From Singulisphaera acidiphila DSM 18658 (lineage in GTDB: Bacteria > Planctomycetota > Planctomycetia > Isosphaerales > Isosphaeraceae), in assembly GCF_000242455.2 (NCBI RefSeq), contig NC_019892.1, positions 8,566,744 through 8,630,743 on the forward strand: a DNA stretch of 64,000 nucleotides, read 5' to 3'. The position numbers were made by a program, and so were the translations under genes. A model generated the notes under the pieces. It was not told where the DNA came from, did not search any database, and saw only the letters and a list, made by a program, of their open reading frames with translations. Of the stretch, positions 1-8,578 are shown in pieces (position 1 is the first letter of the stretch; each line of letters opens with the position of its first letter).

Positions 1-98
1 GCCGATACTCTCTCCTGGCCGGCCTGCCCCCTGTGACCAACGGCCTCCACCCCGAGAGAGATCGTCCCTCCCGCCTTTTCAGGATTGGAGATCAGCGC

Positions 99-950
99 AT
101 GGCTCATCGACAGTCCCGGACCATCGAGACCTCACCCAGGTTCGACTGGTCGGCGAGTGCCAGCCATCCGCTTTCGTCGGCGGTTGCCGGTTCGTCGTTT
201 GCGCCAGCGCTGGCGCTTGCCATGGCCCTGGTTGCGGTTCCCACGACCGCACCGGCCGGCGTCTCGACCGTCTCCCCCCGCTCAGGAGCCCCCGGCATGT
301 TGGAACCGCACACCGGGTCGTTATTGGTCACCTATTACGAAACCTTCCTGCGTGAGCAGGACATCGAGCACTACCGCCAGTCGGTCTCGACTCGGTACAC
401 CGAGGGGTCGCTCTGCCGACTGATCGAGTCGGGCGGCACTCAATCCCGCCGCGCCGCACTCCTGGCACTCGGCCTCTACGGCACCTTTCAATGCAACGCG
501 TCGGTCGCCCACGCCCTGCGTGACAACGACCTGACCGTGCGGCGGATGGCCAGCGATGCCCTGTGGGCAATCTGGTTTCGCGCAGACACCGACGAGAATA
601 ACAAGACTCTCGAACAGGTGAGCAAGCTAATCGCCAGACAGCGGACCGAAGAGGCGATCAACCTGGCTACCCAACTGATCGACCGCAGTCCCAAGTTCGC
701 CGAAGCCTATAACCAGCGAGCACTCGCCCACTTCCACCTCGGGCATTTTGAAGAGAGCGTGGCGGATTGCCGGCGCGTCCTCGAGCACAACCCGTATCAC
801 TTCGGAGCGCTGTCGGGCATGGCGCAATGCCAGATCCAACTCGGACAGAGTGGTGAGGCTTTGAAAACCTTGCGACGCGCCCTGAAGCTTGAACCCCATA
901 ACGAAAGCCTTCGCGGCCTCGTCTCAGCACTCGAGACCGACGGCGAGTAG
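99..950 (+). CDS. TPR-repeat protein with HEAT-like segment, probably exported or membrane-anchored
   Basis: A 283-residue protein when started at ATG 99, which has TTGGAG 8 nt upstream; the frame is open from position 33 but no comparable ribosome site precedes that earlier start. Residues about 28-54 form an Ala/Leu/Val-rich hydrophobic segment ending in an Ala/Pro/Gly stretch, consistent with a long signal or anchor. The middle has paired helices of HEAT type (RRAALLALGLYG, then RRMASDALWAIW). Residues about 185-275 carry tandem tetratricopeptide repeats (AEAYNQRALAHFHLGHFEES, ALSGMAQCQIQLGQSGEALK), each ending near a Pro. TPR and HEAT repeats mediate protein-protein contacts; no catalytic motif is visible, so the partner is unknown. 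No close neighbour on the same strand suggests an operon. Confidence 0.75.
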   Translation: MAHRQSRTIETSPRFDWSASASHPLSSAVAGSSFAPALALAMALVAVPTTAPAGVSTVSPRSGAPGMLEPHTGSLLVTYYETFLREQDIEHYRQSVSTRYTEGSLCRLIESGGTQSRRAALLALGLYGTFQCNASVAHALRDNDLTVRRMASDALWAIWFRADTDENNKTLEQVSKLIARQRTEEAINLATQLIDRSPKFAEAYNQRALAHFHLGHFEESVADCRRVLEHNPYHFGALSGMAQCQIQLGQSGEALKTLRRALKLEPHNESLRGLVSALETDGE

Positions 951-1472
951 TTTTCTTTTCGATCCGTGGCTCACTCCAAAGTCCCACGAAACGAAGAGAG
1001 GCACTTTTCCCCAGCCTCACAGGTGTGTGCAAGAGCCGCCTATCAAAGAATTCGGGGCAACCGCAACCAACAGCTCTCGTGCATCCGACAAGTCCTGGTG
1101 GATCTCGGCCCCATGATCCAACGAAACCAGCACGGTCGGCTCGACCCTCAGCCCCCTGCCATCGCTTCGCACTCGCGCTCGCCCATACGAATTATGGCCG
1201 TGCTCCACACCCAACCTTTTTGGCGTCAACGAACTCGCCCGATGTGCCGCTGAGGACCAGTGGCATCCCACCTGACACCACGTTTTTGCCCTGAGTCGCA
1301 AGGTGGAGGTCTGCAAAACCTCAGCCCAAGGCACAGGGTCGATCGCGGCTGATCGATCTGACCTGAGCGTACAATCCGCTGTTCGAAACCGCCCGAATCA
1401 AGCGTTCCCAGACAGCCCAGGCCTGGACCAACGCACCGGGGTTCGAACCACTCTTTTCGGGGTTAGGCCAAG
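951..1472. other. Intergenic region with a tRNA-Cys anticodon-arm copy
   Basis: No convincing gene: the short frames here lack ribosome sites and recognisable motifs. The only structured item is at 1306-1322, an exact 17-nt copy of the anticodon stem-loop of the tRNA-Cys located at 3923-3993. It is not followed by a matching T-arm, so it is a fragment rather than a tRNA gene. Confidence 0.6.
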
Positions 1473-2943
1473 GCGGCCCGGGGACCCGACCTACAAGAGA
1501 GCTCACGTCTTCCCCCCCGGGGACGTGAAGCAAACCGAGAGGCCGGGTTCCGCGAACCACCTTTCGATGGATGGATTTCTCGATCGCCAAAACGAGCGGC
1601 CCGGGGATCCCGGCCTACGGCAAGTCTCATGCCTTCCCCCCCGGGAGCATGAAACCCACCCTTAGGCCGGGATCCTCGGACCGCCAAGACCTTGACACCC
1701 ATCCATCGACTTATCGTATCATTCCAATCCGCTTGTAAAATCGCAAGACCTTGGAGACCATCGCTTCGGCGTTCGCGAACCGACTCCTCATCAGGTCGGC
1801 CCGAGGATCCCAGCCCACAGCAAGTTTCATGTCTTCCCCCCCGGGGACATGAAACCGATCCATAGGCCGGGATCCTCGGGCCGCCCCTGTCTAATCGAGT
1901 CTCTTCACCTTCAGCAGAATCAGCGGCCCGGGGATCCCAGCCCACAGTGAGCTTTATGTCTTCCCCCCCGGGGACATCAGCCGGTCCATGGGCCGGGATC
2001 CTCGGGCCGCTACGATCGAAGCAAATACTCCCTAATCCTGCGTCTGAGTCTACAGCAGCGGCCCGGGGATCCCAGCCCACGGCAAGCTTCATGTCTTCCC
2101 CCCCGGGGACACTAGCCGGTCCATAGGCCGGGATCCTCGGGCCGCCTTCTTCTGATAAAACAACCGATCCGACACAACTCGCAACGACAGCAGCGGCCCG
2201 GGGATCCCAGCCCACAGTGAGCTTTATGTCTTCCCCCCCGGGGACATCAGCCGGTCCATGGGCCGGGATCCTCGGGCCGCCCCTGTCTGATCGAGTCTCT
2301 TCACCTTCAGCAGCAGAATCAGCGGCCCGGGGATCCCAGCCCACGGCAAGCTTCATGCCTTCCCCCCCGGGGACACTAGCCGGTCCATAGGCCGGGATCC
2401 TCGGGCCGCCTTCTTCTGATAAAACAACCGATCCGACACAACTCGCAACGACAGCAGCGGCCCGGGGATCCCAGCCCACAGTGAGCTTTATGTCTTCCCC
2501 CCCGGGGACATCAGCCGGTCCATGGGCCGGGATCCTCGGGCCGCCCCTGTCTGATCGAGTCTCTTCACCTTCAGCAGCAGAATCAGCGGCCCGGGGATCC
2601 CAGCCCACGGCAAGCTTCATGCCTTCCCCCCCGGGGACACTAGCCGGTCCATAGGCCGGGATCCTCGGGCCGCCTTCTTCTGATAAAACAACCGATCCGA
2701 CACAACTCGTAACGACAGCAGCGGCCCGGGGATCCCAGCCCACAGTGAGCTTTATGTCTTCCCCCCCGGGGACATCAGCCGGTCCATGGGCCGGGATCCT
2801 CGGGCCGCTACGATCGAAGCGAATACTCCCTAGTCCTGCGTCTGAGTCTACAGCAGCGGCCCGGGGATCCCAGCCCACAGTGAGCTTTATGCCTTCCCCC
2901 CCGGGGACACTAGCCGGTCCATGGGCCGGGATCCTCGGGCCGC
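1473..2943. repeat. Array of 11 GC-rich long-palindrome units, all in one orientation
   Basis: Units start at about 1473, 1596, 1796, 1923, 2058, 2193, 2322, 2457, 2586, 2721 and 2856; most are 88 nt. Each begins GCGGCCCGGGGATCCC and ends GGGATCCTCGGGCCGC, giving an outer stem of about 21 bp broken by one wobble and one mismatch. Inside is a second hairpin around TTCCCCCCCGGGG. The asymmetric centre shows that all units point the same way. Linkers are 47 or 41 nt in the regular part and come in three recurring sequences, so the region between 2193 and 2721 is a 264-bp module of two units and two linkers that has duplicated in tandem. Units 1-3 are older and diverged, with paired substitutions that keep the inner stem. 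No cas genes adjoin, and the linkers repeat, so it is not CRISPR. It resembles a REP/BIME-type cluster; function unknown. Confidence 0.9.
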
Positions 2944-3922
2944 TGAGCAGTAAAACCTGAAAACGCGACATCCCGCTTGAAATCCATTTCATTTCTTCAT
3001 GCGACACAGCGTTAACAAGCCGCATTTCCATCAATTCGATGACGAACCACCTTCGGTTCCGATAGGGAGACGAATCATCGACCAAACCAACGTAAGCAGA
3101 CCACCATGAGTACTGGAGATCAACAGACGTTTGATTGTCCAATGGCGTCTCACTCCCATGAACCATCAGCACAGCAAGAGGTTAAGACCACTTGAAGCCA
3201 CTGATTTTGGAATCATGATCATCGCTTGCGAACAGCGACGCCGAAACTTGCCGCAACACCAGGGCTTTACTTCAGGCCGGCCATCCTCAACAAAAACATT
3301 GAGAGCAGCAGCGTACCGTCAGAAAAGAAAGCGGTGCGACAAATGCGCGATGAGCAAGTCTCAGCAGCGAAGAATGGAGAAGACGAGAGGTTGCCTCGCA
3401 ACGAAGAGCTGAGGCGAGGAAGTGCTCAGGAAGAGCGTGGGAAAGGTATCTTCACCGAAAACAATCTGAGAGATCGCAGTTGAACTGCCGACCTCATTCG
3501 ATTCTTGCTCACCGAGAGCGGTCTCATCAAGACCCTCAATCAATAAGCGAAACGGTGAAGGAGAATCGGCGGGACTGTGAATCAGCAGGGACGGCTCATA
3601 GGACGTTGCTGCCCAAGCTACGCTCAAAGTTTGAAGACCGACCGGCCGCTCGACCTCTCTACCCGTTACGGGCAGGAGAAAGGAAAGAGCAGTGATGAGG
3701 GCCGATAACAATTGCATTTGGGCGAGACTTCACTTCAACAGTAAGTGCGGTGAGTCCGTTTAACTTGTCCCCACTATTATCTGATTCCCCCTGGATTTGG
3801 CAAGACCCTCTCTCCAAAATTATTAAATCGAGTATGAACCTCCACTTTTGCTCTTTGGCAAAAACTCGACTTGCTGAACCGCCGTGGGGTCGCTAATATA
3901 TGCCCCTTCACGTTAACGCTAA
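2944..3922. other. Gene-poor spacer between palindrome array and tRNA-Cys
   Basis: Lower in GC than its surroundings. A minus-strand frame at 3717-3361 (118 codons) starts with a hydrophobic stretch resembling a signal peptide (MQLLSALITALSFLLPVTG), but there is no clear ribosome site and the rest resembles no family I know. I do not call a gene here. Confidence 0.5.
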
Positions 3923-3993
<71 letters not shown>

Positions 3994-4004
3994 CTCAAAG
4001 TTCA

Positions 4005-4037
4005 GAAAGAACCCCTGGTCCCACCAGGGGTTCTTTC
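4005..4037 (+). terminator. Terminator after tRNA-Cys
   Basis: A perfect 14-bp inverted repeat (GAAAGAACCCCTGG / CCAGGGGTTCTTTC) with a 5-nt loop lies just after the tRNA. The descending arm carries TTCTTTCGTTTCG, a short U-rich tract as in intrinsic terminators. Confidence 0.85.
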
Positions 4038-4442
4038 GTTTCGAAGTCGGCTCGCCTCCTCACCCCTCACGCCCCAGCGAGCGACAGGCGGGACTTCGCA
4101 CTCGTCATCAAAGGCTCCGCATCCTTCTCCAAAATCTTGCACCTTCAAGAATGCCCATCCATCACACGGAAACAGCCACCAAAGTCATGCCCGAGTGGCC
4201 GGCCCTCTTGCAGACATCACTAATTTCGGCGGACCAAATGAGGGGAACAACTCGTGGACCTCTTCCTCGAAAACCTTCGCATTGAGCCAAGCCTTTTTTC
4301 AGATGCCTCGCAGATGTGGACCGCCTGAGAGACTTTCGGTAGGGGTCGTCGAAGATATCTGTAATGAGCGGCCCACAATCGTGCATGGAAGGGTTAGGGA
4401 TACGCGGCGAAGGCGGCGGCAGAATAAAGGGGAAGGGAAACC

Positions 4443-4608
4443 ATGACGAGCAGTCGATCGAGTGGAACTCTGGGGCCCTTGCAATCGCTCTTCCGGCTTG
4501 GGGCCAACTCCGGCCTGACCGACGGCCAACTTTTGGAGCGATTCCGTTCTCTTGCGTGGTGCGACAGCCGAGATCGAGGCGGAAGTCGCTTTTGAGGCCC
4601 TGGCGTCA
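4443..4608 (+). pseudogene. Remnant of an ECF-type RNA polymerase sigma factor (N-terminus, frameshifted)
   Basis: ATG 4443 follows a good ribosome site (AAGGGGAAGGG). The first frame reads LQSLFRLGANSGLTDGQLLERF, and after a shift near 4545-4556 the next frame reads ATAEIEAEVAFEALASD. Joined, these match the start typical of planctomycete ECF sigma factors (a short leader, then L-F-x-x-G, G-L-T-D-x-Q-L-L-E-R-F and A-E-x-A-F-E-A-L-V). The first frame stops at 4593-4595 and nothing downstream resembles the sigma-2 or sigma-4 domains, so the gene is both frameshifted and truncated to about 55 codons. The family assignment rests on this short signature only. Confidence 0.6.
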
Positions 4609-5653
4609 GACAAAAGCTCGGCCAGCCCGAAATCCAGAACGTGGCGGCTGCACCACCCAGGGGGCTTGAGGGAGATTTCGAGAAAGGTAATCGACATTTT
4701 CTTTGAGAACTTGGACCAACCAGTGTCACAAACCCGGGCGGGCTCGTTAATCATCCACGGCGTCCAGCATTTCGAAGGACGACTCAAAACAATAGCGCCT
4801 GGGGTCCCCGAACTAAAAAGTGTCGACAAGTTAACCAACTGAACGCAAAACGTACACGCAGCAGAATAATCGCACTCAATACAATCCGCTTTGCGCTCAT
4901 GATCCGCAGTGGGACGTACGAGAAGGAAGCCACAGTTGAACGCGATGTCGCGTCTGGATTTTGTCGATGGGGACGTTTCGGGATCTCGATGAGCCGGGTG
5001 AAACGGGAGCGGCCACATCGAGATGGATCCATTCTCCCACGACAGCGATGGCATTCCGATGATGGCGACGACCGACCCTAACAGTCGAAACACGACCTGG
5101 AGCTACCTGGTCGATTTCTTGGGCTATGACCGTAGCGCCTGGGACCGAGGCGTACTCGACGCTCACTGGTATACCGCAGCCCCAACCTCACATATTCAGG
5201 CGAACTTAATACTGGCGAAGAAGAAACGTCGAAGGATCTTGGCTATCATCTCTTCGTGGCGAAGACATTATCTCAACGGCCTCATCTGGGGTTATGAAAA
5301 GGAACTCGAGCGGCGAGTTCGCGTGGAAGAAAACTGATCCCAGGTCTTTCGGTGCGTTGCCGCAACTCGACCCCAAACGCCACCGCTTGCACCATGGCCT
5401 CAAACCAGCGTGTCAGGCTCTTCCGACCTTCCCGAGGAAGAGCAGAACCATCGCCCTTGGCGACTAAGATTGAGGCCCGATGGACCGAGGCACTCGGCGA
5501 ATTTCGGCGACCGACTGGACCTGAAAAGGTGCAGACATCGGGCCACTACCGACTCGAATCTCAAAACACCATCACCTCATCCCCAACTCCCGAAGCGCAC
5601 AAGCGGATCGAATCGTTCGCCGCCAGGAAAAAACCGACTCCGACAACTCGCTG
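4609..5653. other. Degenerate or non-coding region before doxX
   Basis: No recognised gene. A plus-strand frame at 5023-5337 (an inner start at 5062 would give about 91 residues) has a basic KKKRRR patch and ends REN-type, but has no known motif and no clear ribosome site. Other frames here overlap on both strands without family resemblance. Following a decayed sigma gene, this may be a graveyard of older genes. Confidence 0.4.
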
Positions 5654-5682
5654 TTGACACGTTAGTTGTTGCAACGTATATT
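5654..5682 (+). promoter_or_regulatory. Sigma70-type promoter of doxX with central palindrome
   Basis: TTGACA (5654-5659) and TATATT (5677-5682) are separated by exactly 17 nt. The spacer holds the perfect palindrome GTTGCAAC (5668-5675), and a related CGTTGCAA recurs around 5766-5773 next to the ribosome site of doxX. Placement between the -35 and -10 boxes suits a repressor site; the regulator is unknown. Confidence 0.7.
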
Positions 5683-5784
5683 TGGTTGCCAGGGAGGAAT
5701 GACATCCGGCCCAACGCCGCGTCTTCCTCCCAAAAATTTGCCCATTTGGCTGTTCAAACAACAATCGTTGCAAAGAGGATTTCC

Positions 5785-6246
5785 ATGTCGGCTTTCCATC
5801 AGGGCGTCTGGACTTCGGAACTGGGCCGGTTCTTGCTTCGGGGAGCATTGGGCGTGGTGTTCGTCGGTCATGGGGCCCAGAAGCTCTTCGGAGTCTTCGG
5901 TGGGCCGGGGCTCACGGGTTTCTCCGGTTTCCTCGATGGGCTCGGGATTCCCTTCCCCATGGTCAATGCCGTGCTCGCGGGCTCGGCCGAGTTCTTCGGC
6001 GGACTGGCGCTGCTGGCCGGTGTGGGAACTCGGGCGGCGGCCGCCCTGCTCGTGGTGACGATGACCGTGGCTGCGTTTGCCGTCCGCAGTCGAGGCCTCA
6101 GCGTCCAGAACGGTGGGATGGAATACCCCTTGGTTCTGGCCGTTCTTCTCTTCGGCATTGGCCTGATTGGCCCGGGCCGCCTGACAGTGGGCTCGCTGAT
6201 CCGATCGGCCCCAGCGCGAGAGCACGACCTCGTGAAGTCTCACTGA
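5785..6246 (+). CDS. DoxX family membrane protein
   Basis: A 153-residue integral membrane protein of the DoxX family (small four-helix quinone-related or redox-related membrane proteins; exact reaction not known for most members). ATG 5785 is chosen because AAAGAGGA lies 5 nt upstream and the family start (ELGRFLLRGALGVVFVGHGA) follows; the frame stays open further upstream, across the promoter. Family features visible are the first helix with GHGAQKLFG, F-G-G-x-G-L-x-G near residues 33-39, and three further hydrophobic segments including AGSAEFFGGLALLAGVGTR. Length is typical. A sigma70-like promoter with an internal palindrome lies about 100 nt upstream, and the pirin gene follows 183 nt later on the same strand; the two families often co-occur in redox or xenobiotic-stress loci. 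Confidence 0.88.
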   Translation: MSAFHQGVWTSELGRFLLRGALGVVFVGHGAQKLFGVFGGPGLTGFSGFLDGLGIPFPMVNAVLAGSAEFFGGLALLAGVGTRAAAALLVVTMTVAAFAVRSRGLSVQNGGMEYPLVLAVLLFGIGLIGPGRLTVGSLIRSAPAREHDLVKSH

Positions 6247-6429
6247 AAAAAAAGGGATTCGAGCAGGCAGGCGTCTGGGTGATTCTCAGGGGGCGCGTGA
6301 GCACGCCGTCTTTTGACAGCGGTTTTAAGACAGGGAGCGATCCGTTCTCCGCTCGCCTGGAAGAACTCTTAACGGGCGGTTCCTGAGAACGCGTTCAATG
6401 ACATCGATCCGTTTGAGGAGGGCAGTCTC

Positions 6430-7128
6430 ATGGTTGCGATCCGAAAATCAGCAGAGAGAGGCCATCGTCAACATGGGTGGCTCGACACGTATCACACCTT
6501 CTCTTTCGGTGACTACATCGACCCGCAGCAGATGGGTTTCCGCTCGCTCCGGGTGCTGAACGAAGACTGGATCGAGGCTGGGCAAGGATTCGGCGAGCAT
6601 GGGCATCGCGACATGGAGATCCTCACCTACGTTCTCGAGGGCGCAGTCGCCCACCGCGACAGCCTCGGCAATGGGTCGGTGATCCGGCCGGGCGAGTTGC
6701 AGCGAATGTCGGCGGGAACCGGCATCCTCCATAGCGAAGCCAACCCGTCGCGGGACGAACCGCTCCATCTGTTGCAGATCTGGCTCCGACCCGACCGGAA
6801 GGGATACGAACCGAGTTACGAACAGAAGGCATTCGACCTGGATAAAGCGCGAGGACGCTGGCAACTCGTCGCCTCCAGCGACGGCCGTGACGGTTCACTC
6901 GTCATTCACCAGGATGCCCGGCTCTGGATGGTGCGGCTCGACGCCGGTGGCACCATTCGCTTCGACCTGGAACCCGGCCGCCATGCCTGGTTACAAATTG
7001 CCCGGGGAACGGTGGATCTGGAAAGCACGGAGCTTCAAGCAGGTGACGGTGCGGCCTTCAGCGACACCCAGGTCATCGAACTCCGAGCCGGCCAACCGGC
7101 GGAACTGCTGCTCTTCGACCTCGCTTGA
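6430..7128 (+). CDS. Pirin family protein (YhaK/YhhW-like bicupin)
   Basis: A 232-residue bicupin. GAGGAGGG lies 7 nt before ATG 6430. The N-terminal cupin carries the pirin metal-binding motifs: HGHRDMEILTYVLEG (His ligands near residues 57 and 59) and AGTGILHSEAN (His and Glu near 101 and 103). The start, KSAERGH..HGWLDTYHTFSFGDY, is diagnostic for the family. Some members have quercetin 2,3-dioxygenase activity and others act as redox-sensing cofactors; which applies here cannot be read from the sequence. The C-terminal cupin lacks metal ligands, as is usual. It probably belongs with doxX upstream. A GC-rich perfect inverted repeat just downstream separates it from the convergent minus-strand gene. 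Confidence 0.92.
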   Translation: MVAIRKSAERGHRQHGWLDTYHTFSFGDYIDPQQMGFRSLRVLNEDWIEAGQGFGEHGHRDMEILTYVLEGAVAHRDSLGNGSVIRPGELQRMSAGTGILHSEANPSRDEPLHLLQIWLRPDRKGYEPSYEQKAFDLDKARGRWQLVASSDGRDGSLVIHQDARLWMVRLDAGGTIRFDLEPGRHAWLQIARGTVDLESTELQAGDGAAFSDTQVIELRAGQPAELLLFDLA

Positions 7129-7144
7129 GCCGGACCGAACGATT

Positions 7145-7174
7145 CGGCCCGGGCCTCCCACAAGGCCCGGGCCG
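7145..7174. terminator. Bidirectional hairpin between convergent genes
   Basis: CGGCCCGGGCC and GGCCCGGGCCG form a perfect 11-bp stem with an 8-nt loop in the 62-bp gap between the pirin stop (7128) and the stop of the minus-strand gene (7191). There is no U-tract, so any termination would depend on the hairpin alone or on Rho. Confidence 0.6.
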
Positions 7175-7190
7175 ATCGTTGCCGGGCCGA

Positions 7191-8480
7191 TCAAGGCAAA
7201 GGAACATCCTTGAACTCGAATTCGAGAGGGATCGTCAGCACCTTGCTTGGGGTTTCGTAGACGAGTTGGTAGTCGGCTGGCTTGCCGGGCGCATCGACGA
7301 AGAGGTACTCGAAGCCAAGCTTGTCCCCTTCGGCCGCGGTGTTGGAGAAGCCGCCGTTGTGTTCGAACCGAGAGCCGTCGGCCTTCTGGAGCCAGAGACG
7401 ATTGTTAAACAGGCCCTGGCGATAGCTCTCGAACGCCGCTCCTCCGCTGGGATAGCTCAGCTCGACGTTGACCTTCCAGACTTGCTCGTCAATCTCGGTC
7501 CCCTCGAGCGTGACCGCAATCTCCCCCTCCTTCTTGGTCACGTTCTCGGCGGCGAGGCTGGGAAATCGGAAGGTTTTGAGACCCGCCGGGATCGTGACAT
7601 CAGCCTTGACCTTCAGGGAGGCCAACTTCTTGGCCGCACGGTCCGGAGCGTCGAGGTTGATATTCAGTTCGGCGACTGGGTTATCGGGCCGGAGTGGGAC
7701 GTCGGTGGATTCGGCCATGACCTGGGGCTCGACCGTCTTCCCCATGTCATCAATGATCGCGAGTTGGTCGGCCTTCAAGGCCAGAAGCATGGGCCGGAGC
7801 CGAGGTTCCCAAGCCACCTCGAGCTGCACGTTGGCGGTGGTCGTATCAGCCTGAAAGTCGCGGAGTGCGCCAATCTGCCGAAGCGTGATCCGGAACGGAC
7901 CGCTGTACAGGACACGATAAGTCGAGGGAGGGATGCCGGCCATCAGCCCAATCGAGCCGTCTCCCGTATAGAAGTTGGGGGTGAGCTCCGCCTTCCTGGC
8001 AATGATGTCGAGTGCCTCGAGGAAGGGCTTGTCCGTAATATCGAGGTCGAGGGGCGGGTTGGTGGCTTCGGCCCCCTCCTGTTCCCTGAGGTCGGTCAGG
8101 ACGTTGCCCGACTGCGTCTGGAGCGCCTTGATCACTTCAGTCAGGCGGATTCCGGTCCCCTTGATCGTGACCTTGGCCGCCCCGAGGTTGGCGGGATCCT
8201 GGTTCTGGGCTTCGAGCAAGGCCGCGCGGACCCGCTCGAGCCCCTCCGACCGCTCGTCCTTCTTTGCTTTGCCCGCCTCGGGCAGGAGAGGCAGAATCCG
8301 CGGCCCGAGCTTGATCAAGGCCTCCTCGGCCGCCTTTCTCGCCTCGAGCTTGGGCGCTCCGAGCCGGTCGACGAGTTGGAGTACGCGATCGCGCAGCGCC
8401 GCGTCGCTCGTCTGCGCACCGACGTCGGAGACCATGACCGTCAGCCCCAAGAACACTACAGCCGCCATCCCGATTCGCAT
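7191..8480 (-). CDS. Secreted planctomycete protein of unknown function
   Basis: A 429-residue protein with a signal peptide (MRIGMAAVVFLGLTVMVSDVGAQ) and AGGAG 8 nt before ATG 8480. Residues about 25-80 are helical, resembling a HEAT-like unit (APKLEARKAAEEALIKLGPRI). A following alpha/beta segment (LDLDITDKPFLEALDIIARK) recalls the small STN/secretin-type N-domain pattern, in which an amphipathic strand precedes a helix. The remainder is beta-rich with no catalytic motif. Similar composites of a signal peptide, a HEAT unit and beta domains are frequent in planctomycetes with no assigned role. It converges on pirin and is preceded, 98 nt away on the same strand, by the M29 aminopeptidase gene. 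Confidence 0.8.
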   Translation of the reverse strand: MRIGMAAVVFLGLTVMVSDVGAQTSDAALRDRVLQLVDRLGAPKLEARKAAEEALIKLGPRILPLLPEAGKAKKDERSEGLERVRAALLEAQNQDPANLGAAKVTIKGTGIRLTEVIKALQTQSGNVLTDLREQEGAEATNPPLDLDITDKPFLEALDIIARKAELTPNFYTGDGSIGLMAGIPPSTYRVLYSGPFRITLRQIGALRDFQADTTTANVQLEVAWEPRLRPMLLALKADQLAIIDDMGKTVEPQVMAESTDVPLRPDNPVAELNINLDAPDRAAKKLASLKVKADVTIPAGLKTFRFPSLAAENVTKKEGEIAVTLEGTEIDEQVWKVNVELSYPSGGAAFESYRQGLFNNRLWLQKADGSRFEHNGGFSNTAAEGDKLGFEYLFVDAPGKPADYQLVYETPSKVLTIPLEFEFKDVPLP

Positions 8481-8578
8481 GTCGGTTGCTCCTGGCTCAT
8501 GAGACCATCATTCGACTCGGAGTTCCGGCCGACCCCGGCGTCGACCGACCGAATCCCCCTTTTTTTGATTTCTCTCGA

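Noticed and set aside
1430..1450. GGGGTTCGAACC segment as the T-arm of a second tRNA
   Set aside because: The flanking stem does not pair and no acceptor or anticodon arm fits around it.
1463..3172. CRISPR interpretation of the repeat array
   Set aside because: Units are about 88-nt palindromes, the linkers are repeated rather than unique, and no cas genes are in the window.
3361..3717. Minus-strand frame with a signal-like start
   Set aside because: No ribosome site and no recognisable domain; too weak to call a gene.
4299..5093. Minus-strand frame of 264 codons, including VLDFGLAELLS, which resembles a protein-kinase DFG segment
   Set aside because: Only about 11 residues fit, no upstream catalytic loop is present, and the frame runs antisense to the sigma remnant. 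Probably chance.
5410..5784. N-terminal extension of the DoxX frame
   Set aside because: It crosses the promoter and the region upstream of a good ribosome site; DoxX homology begins at 5785.
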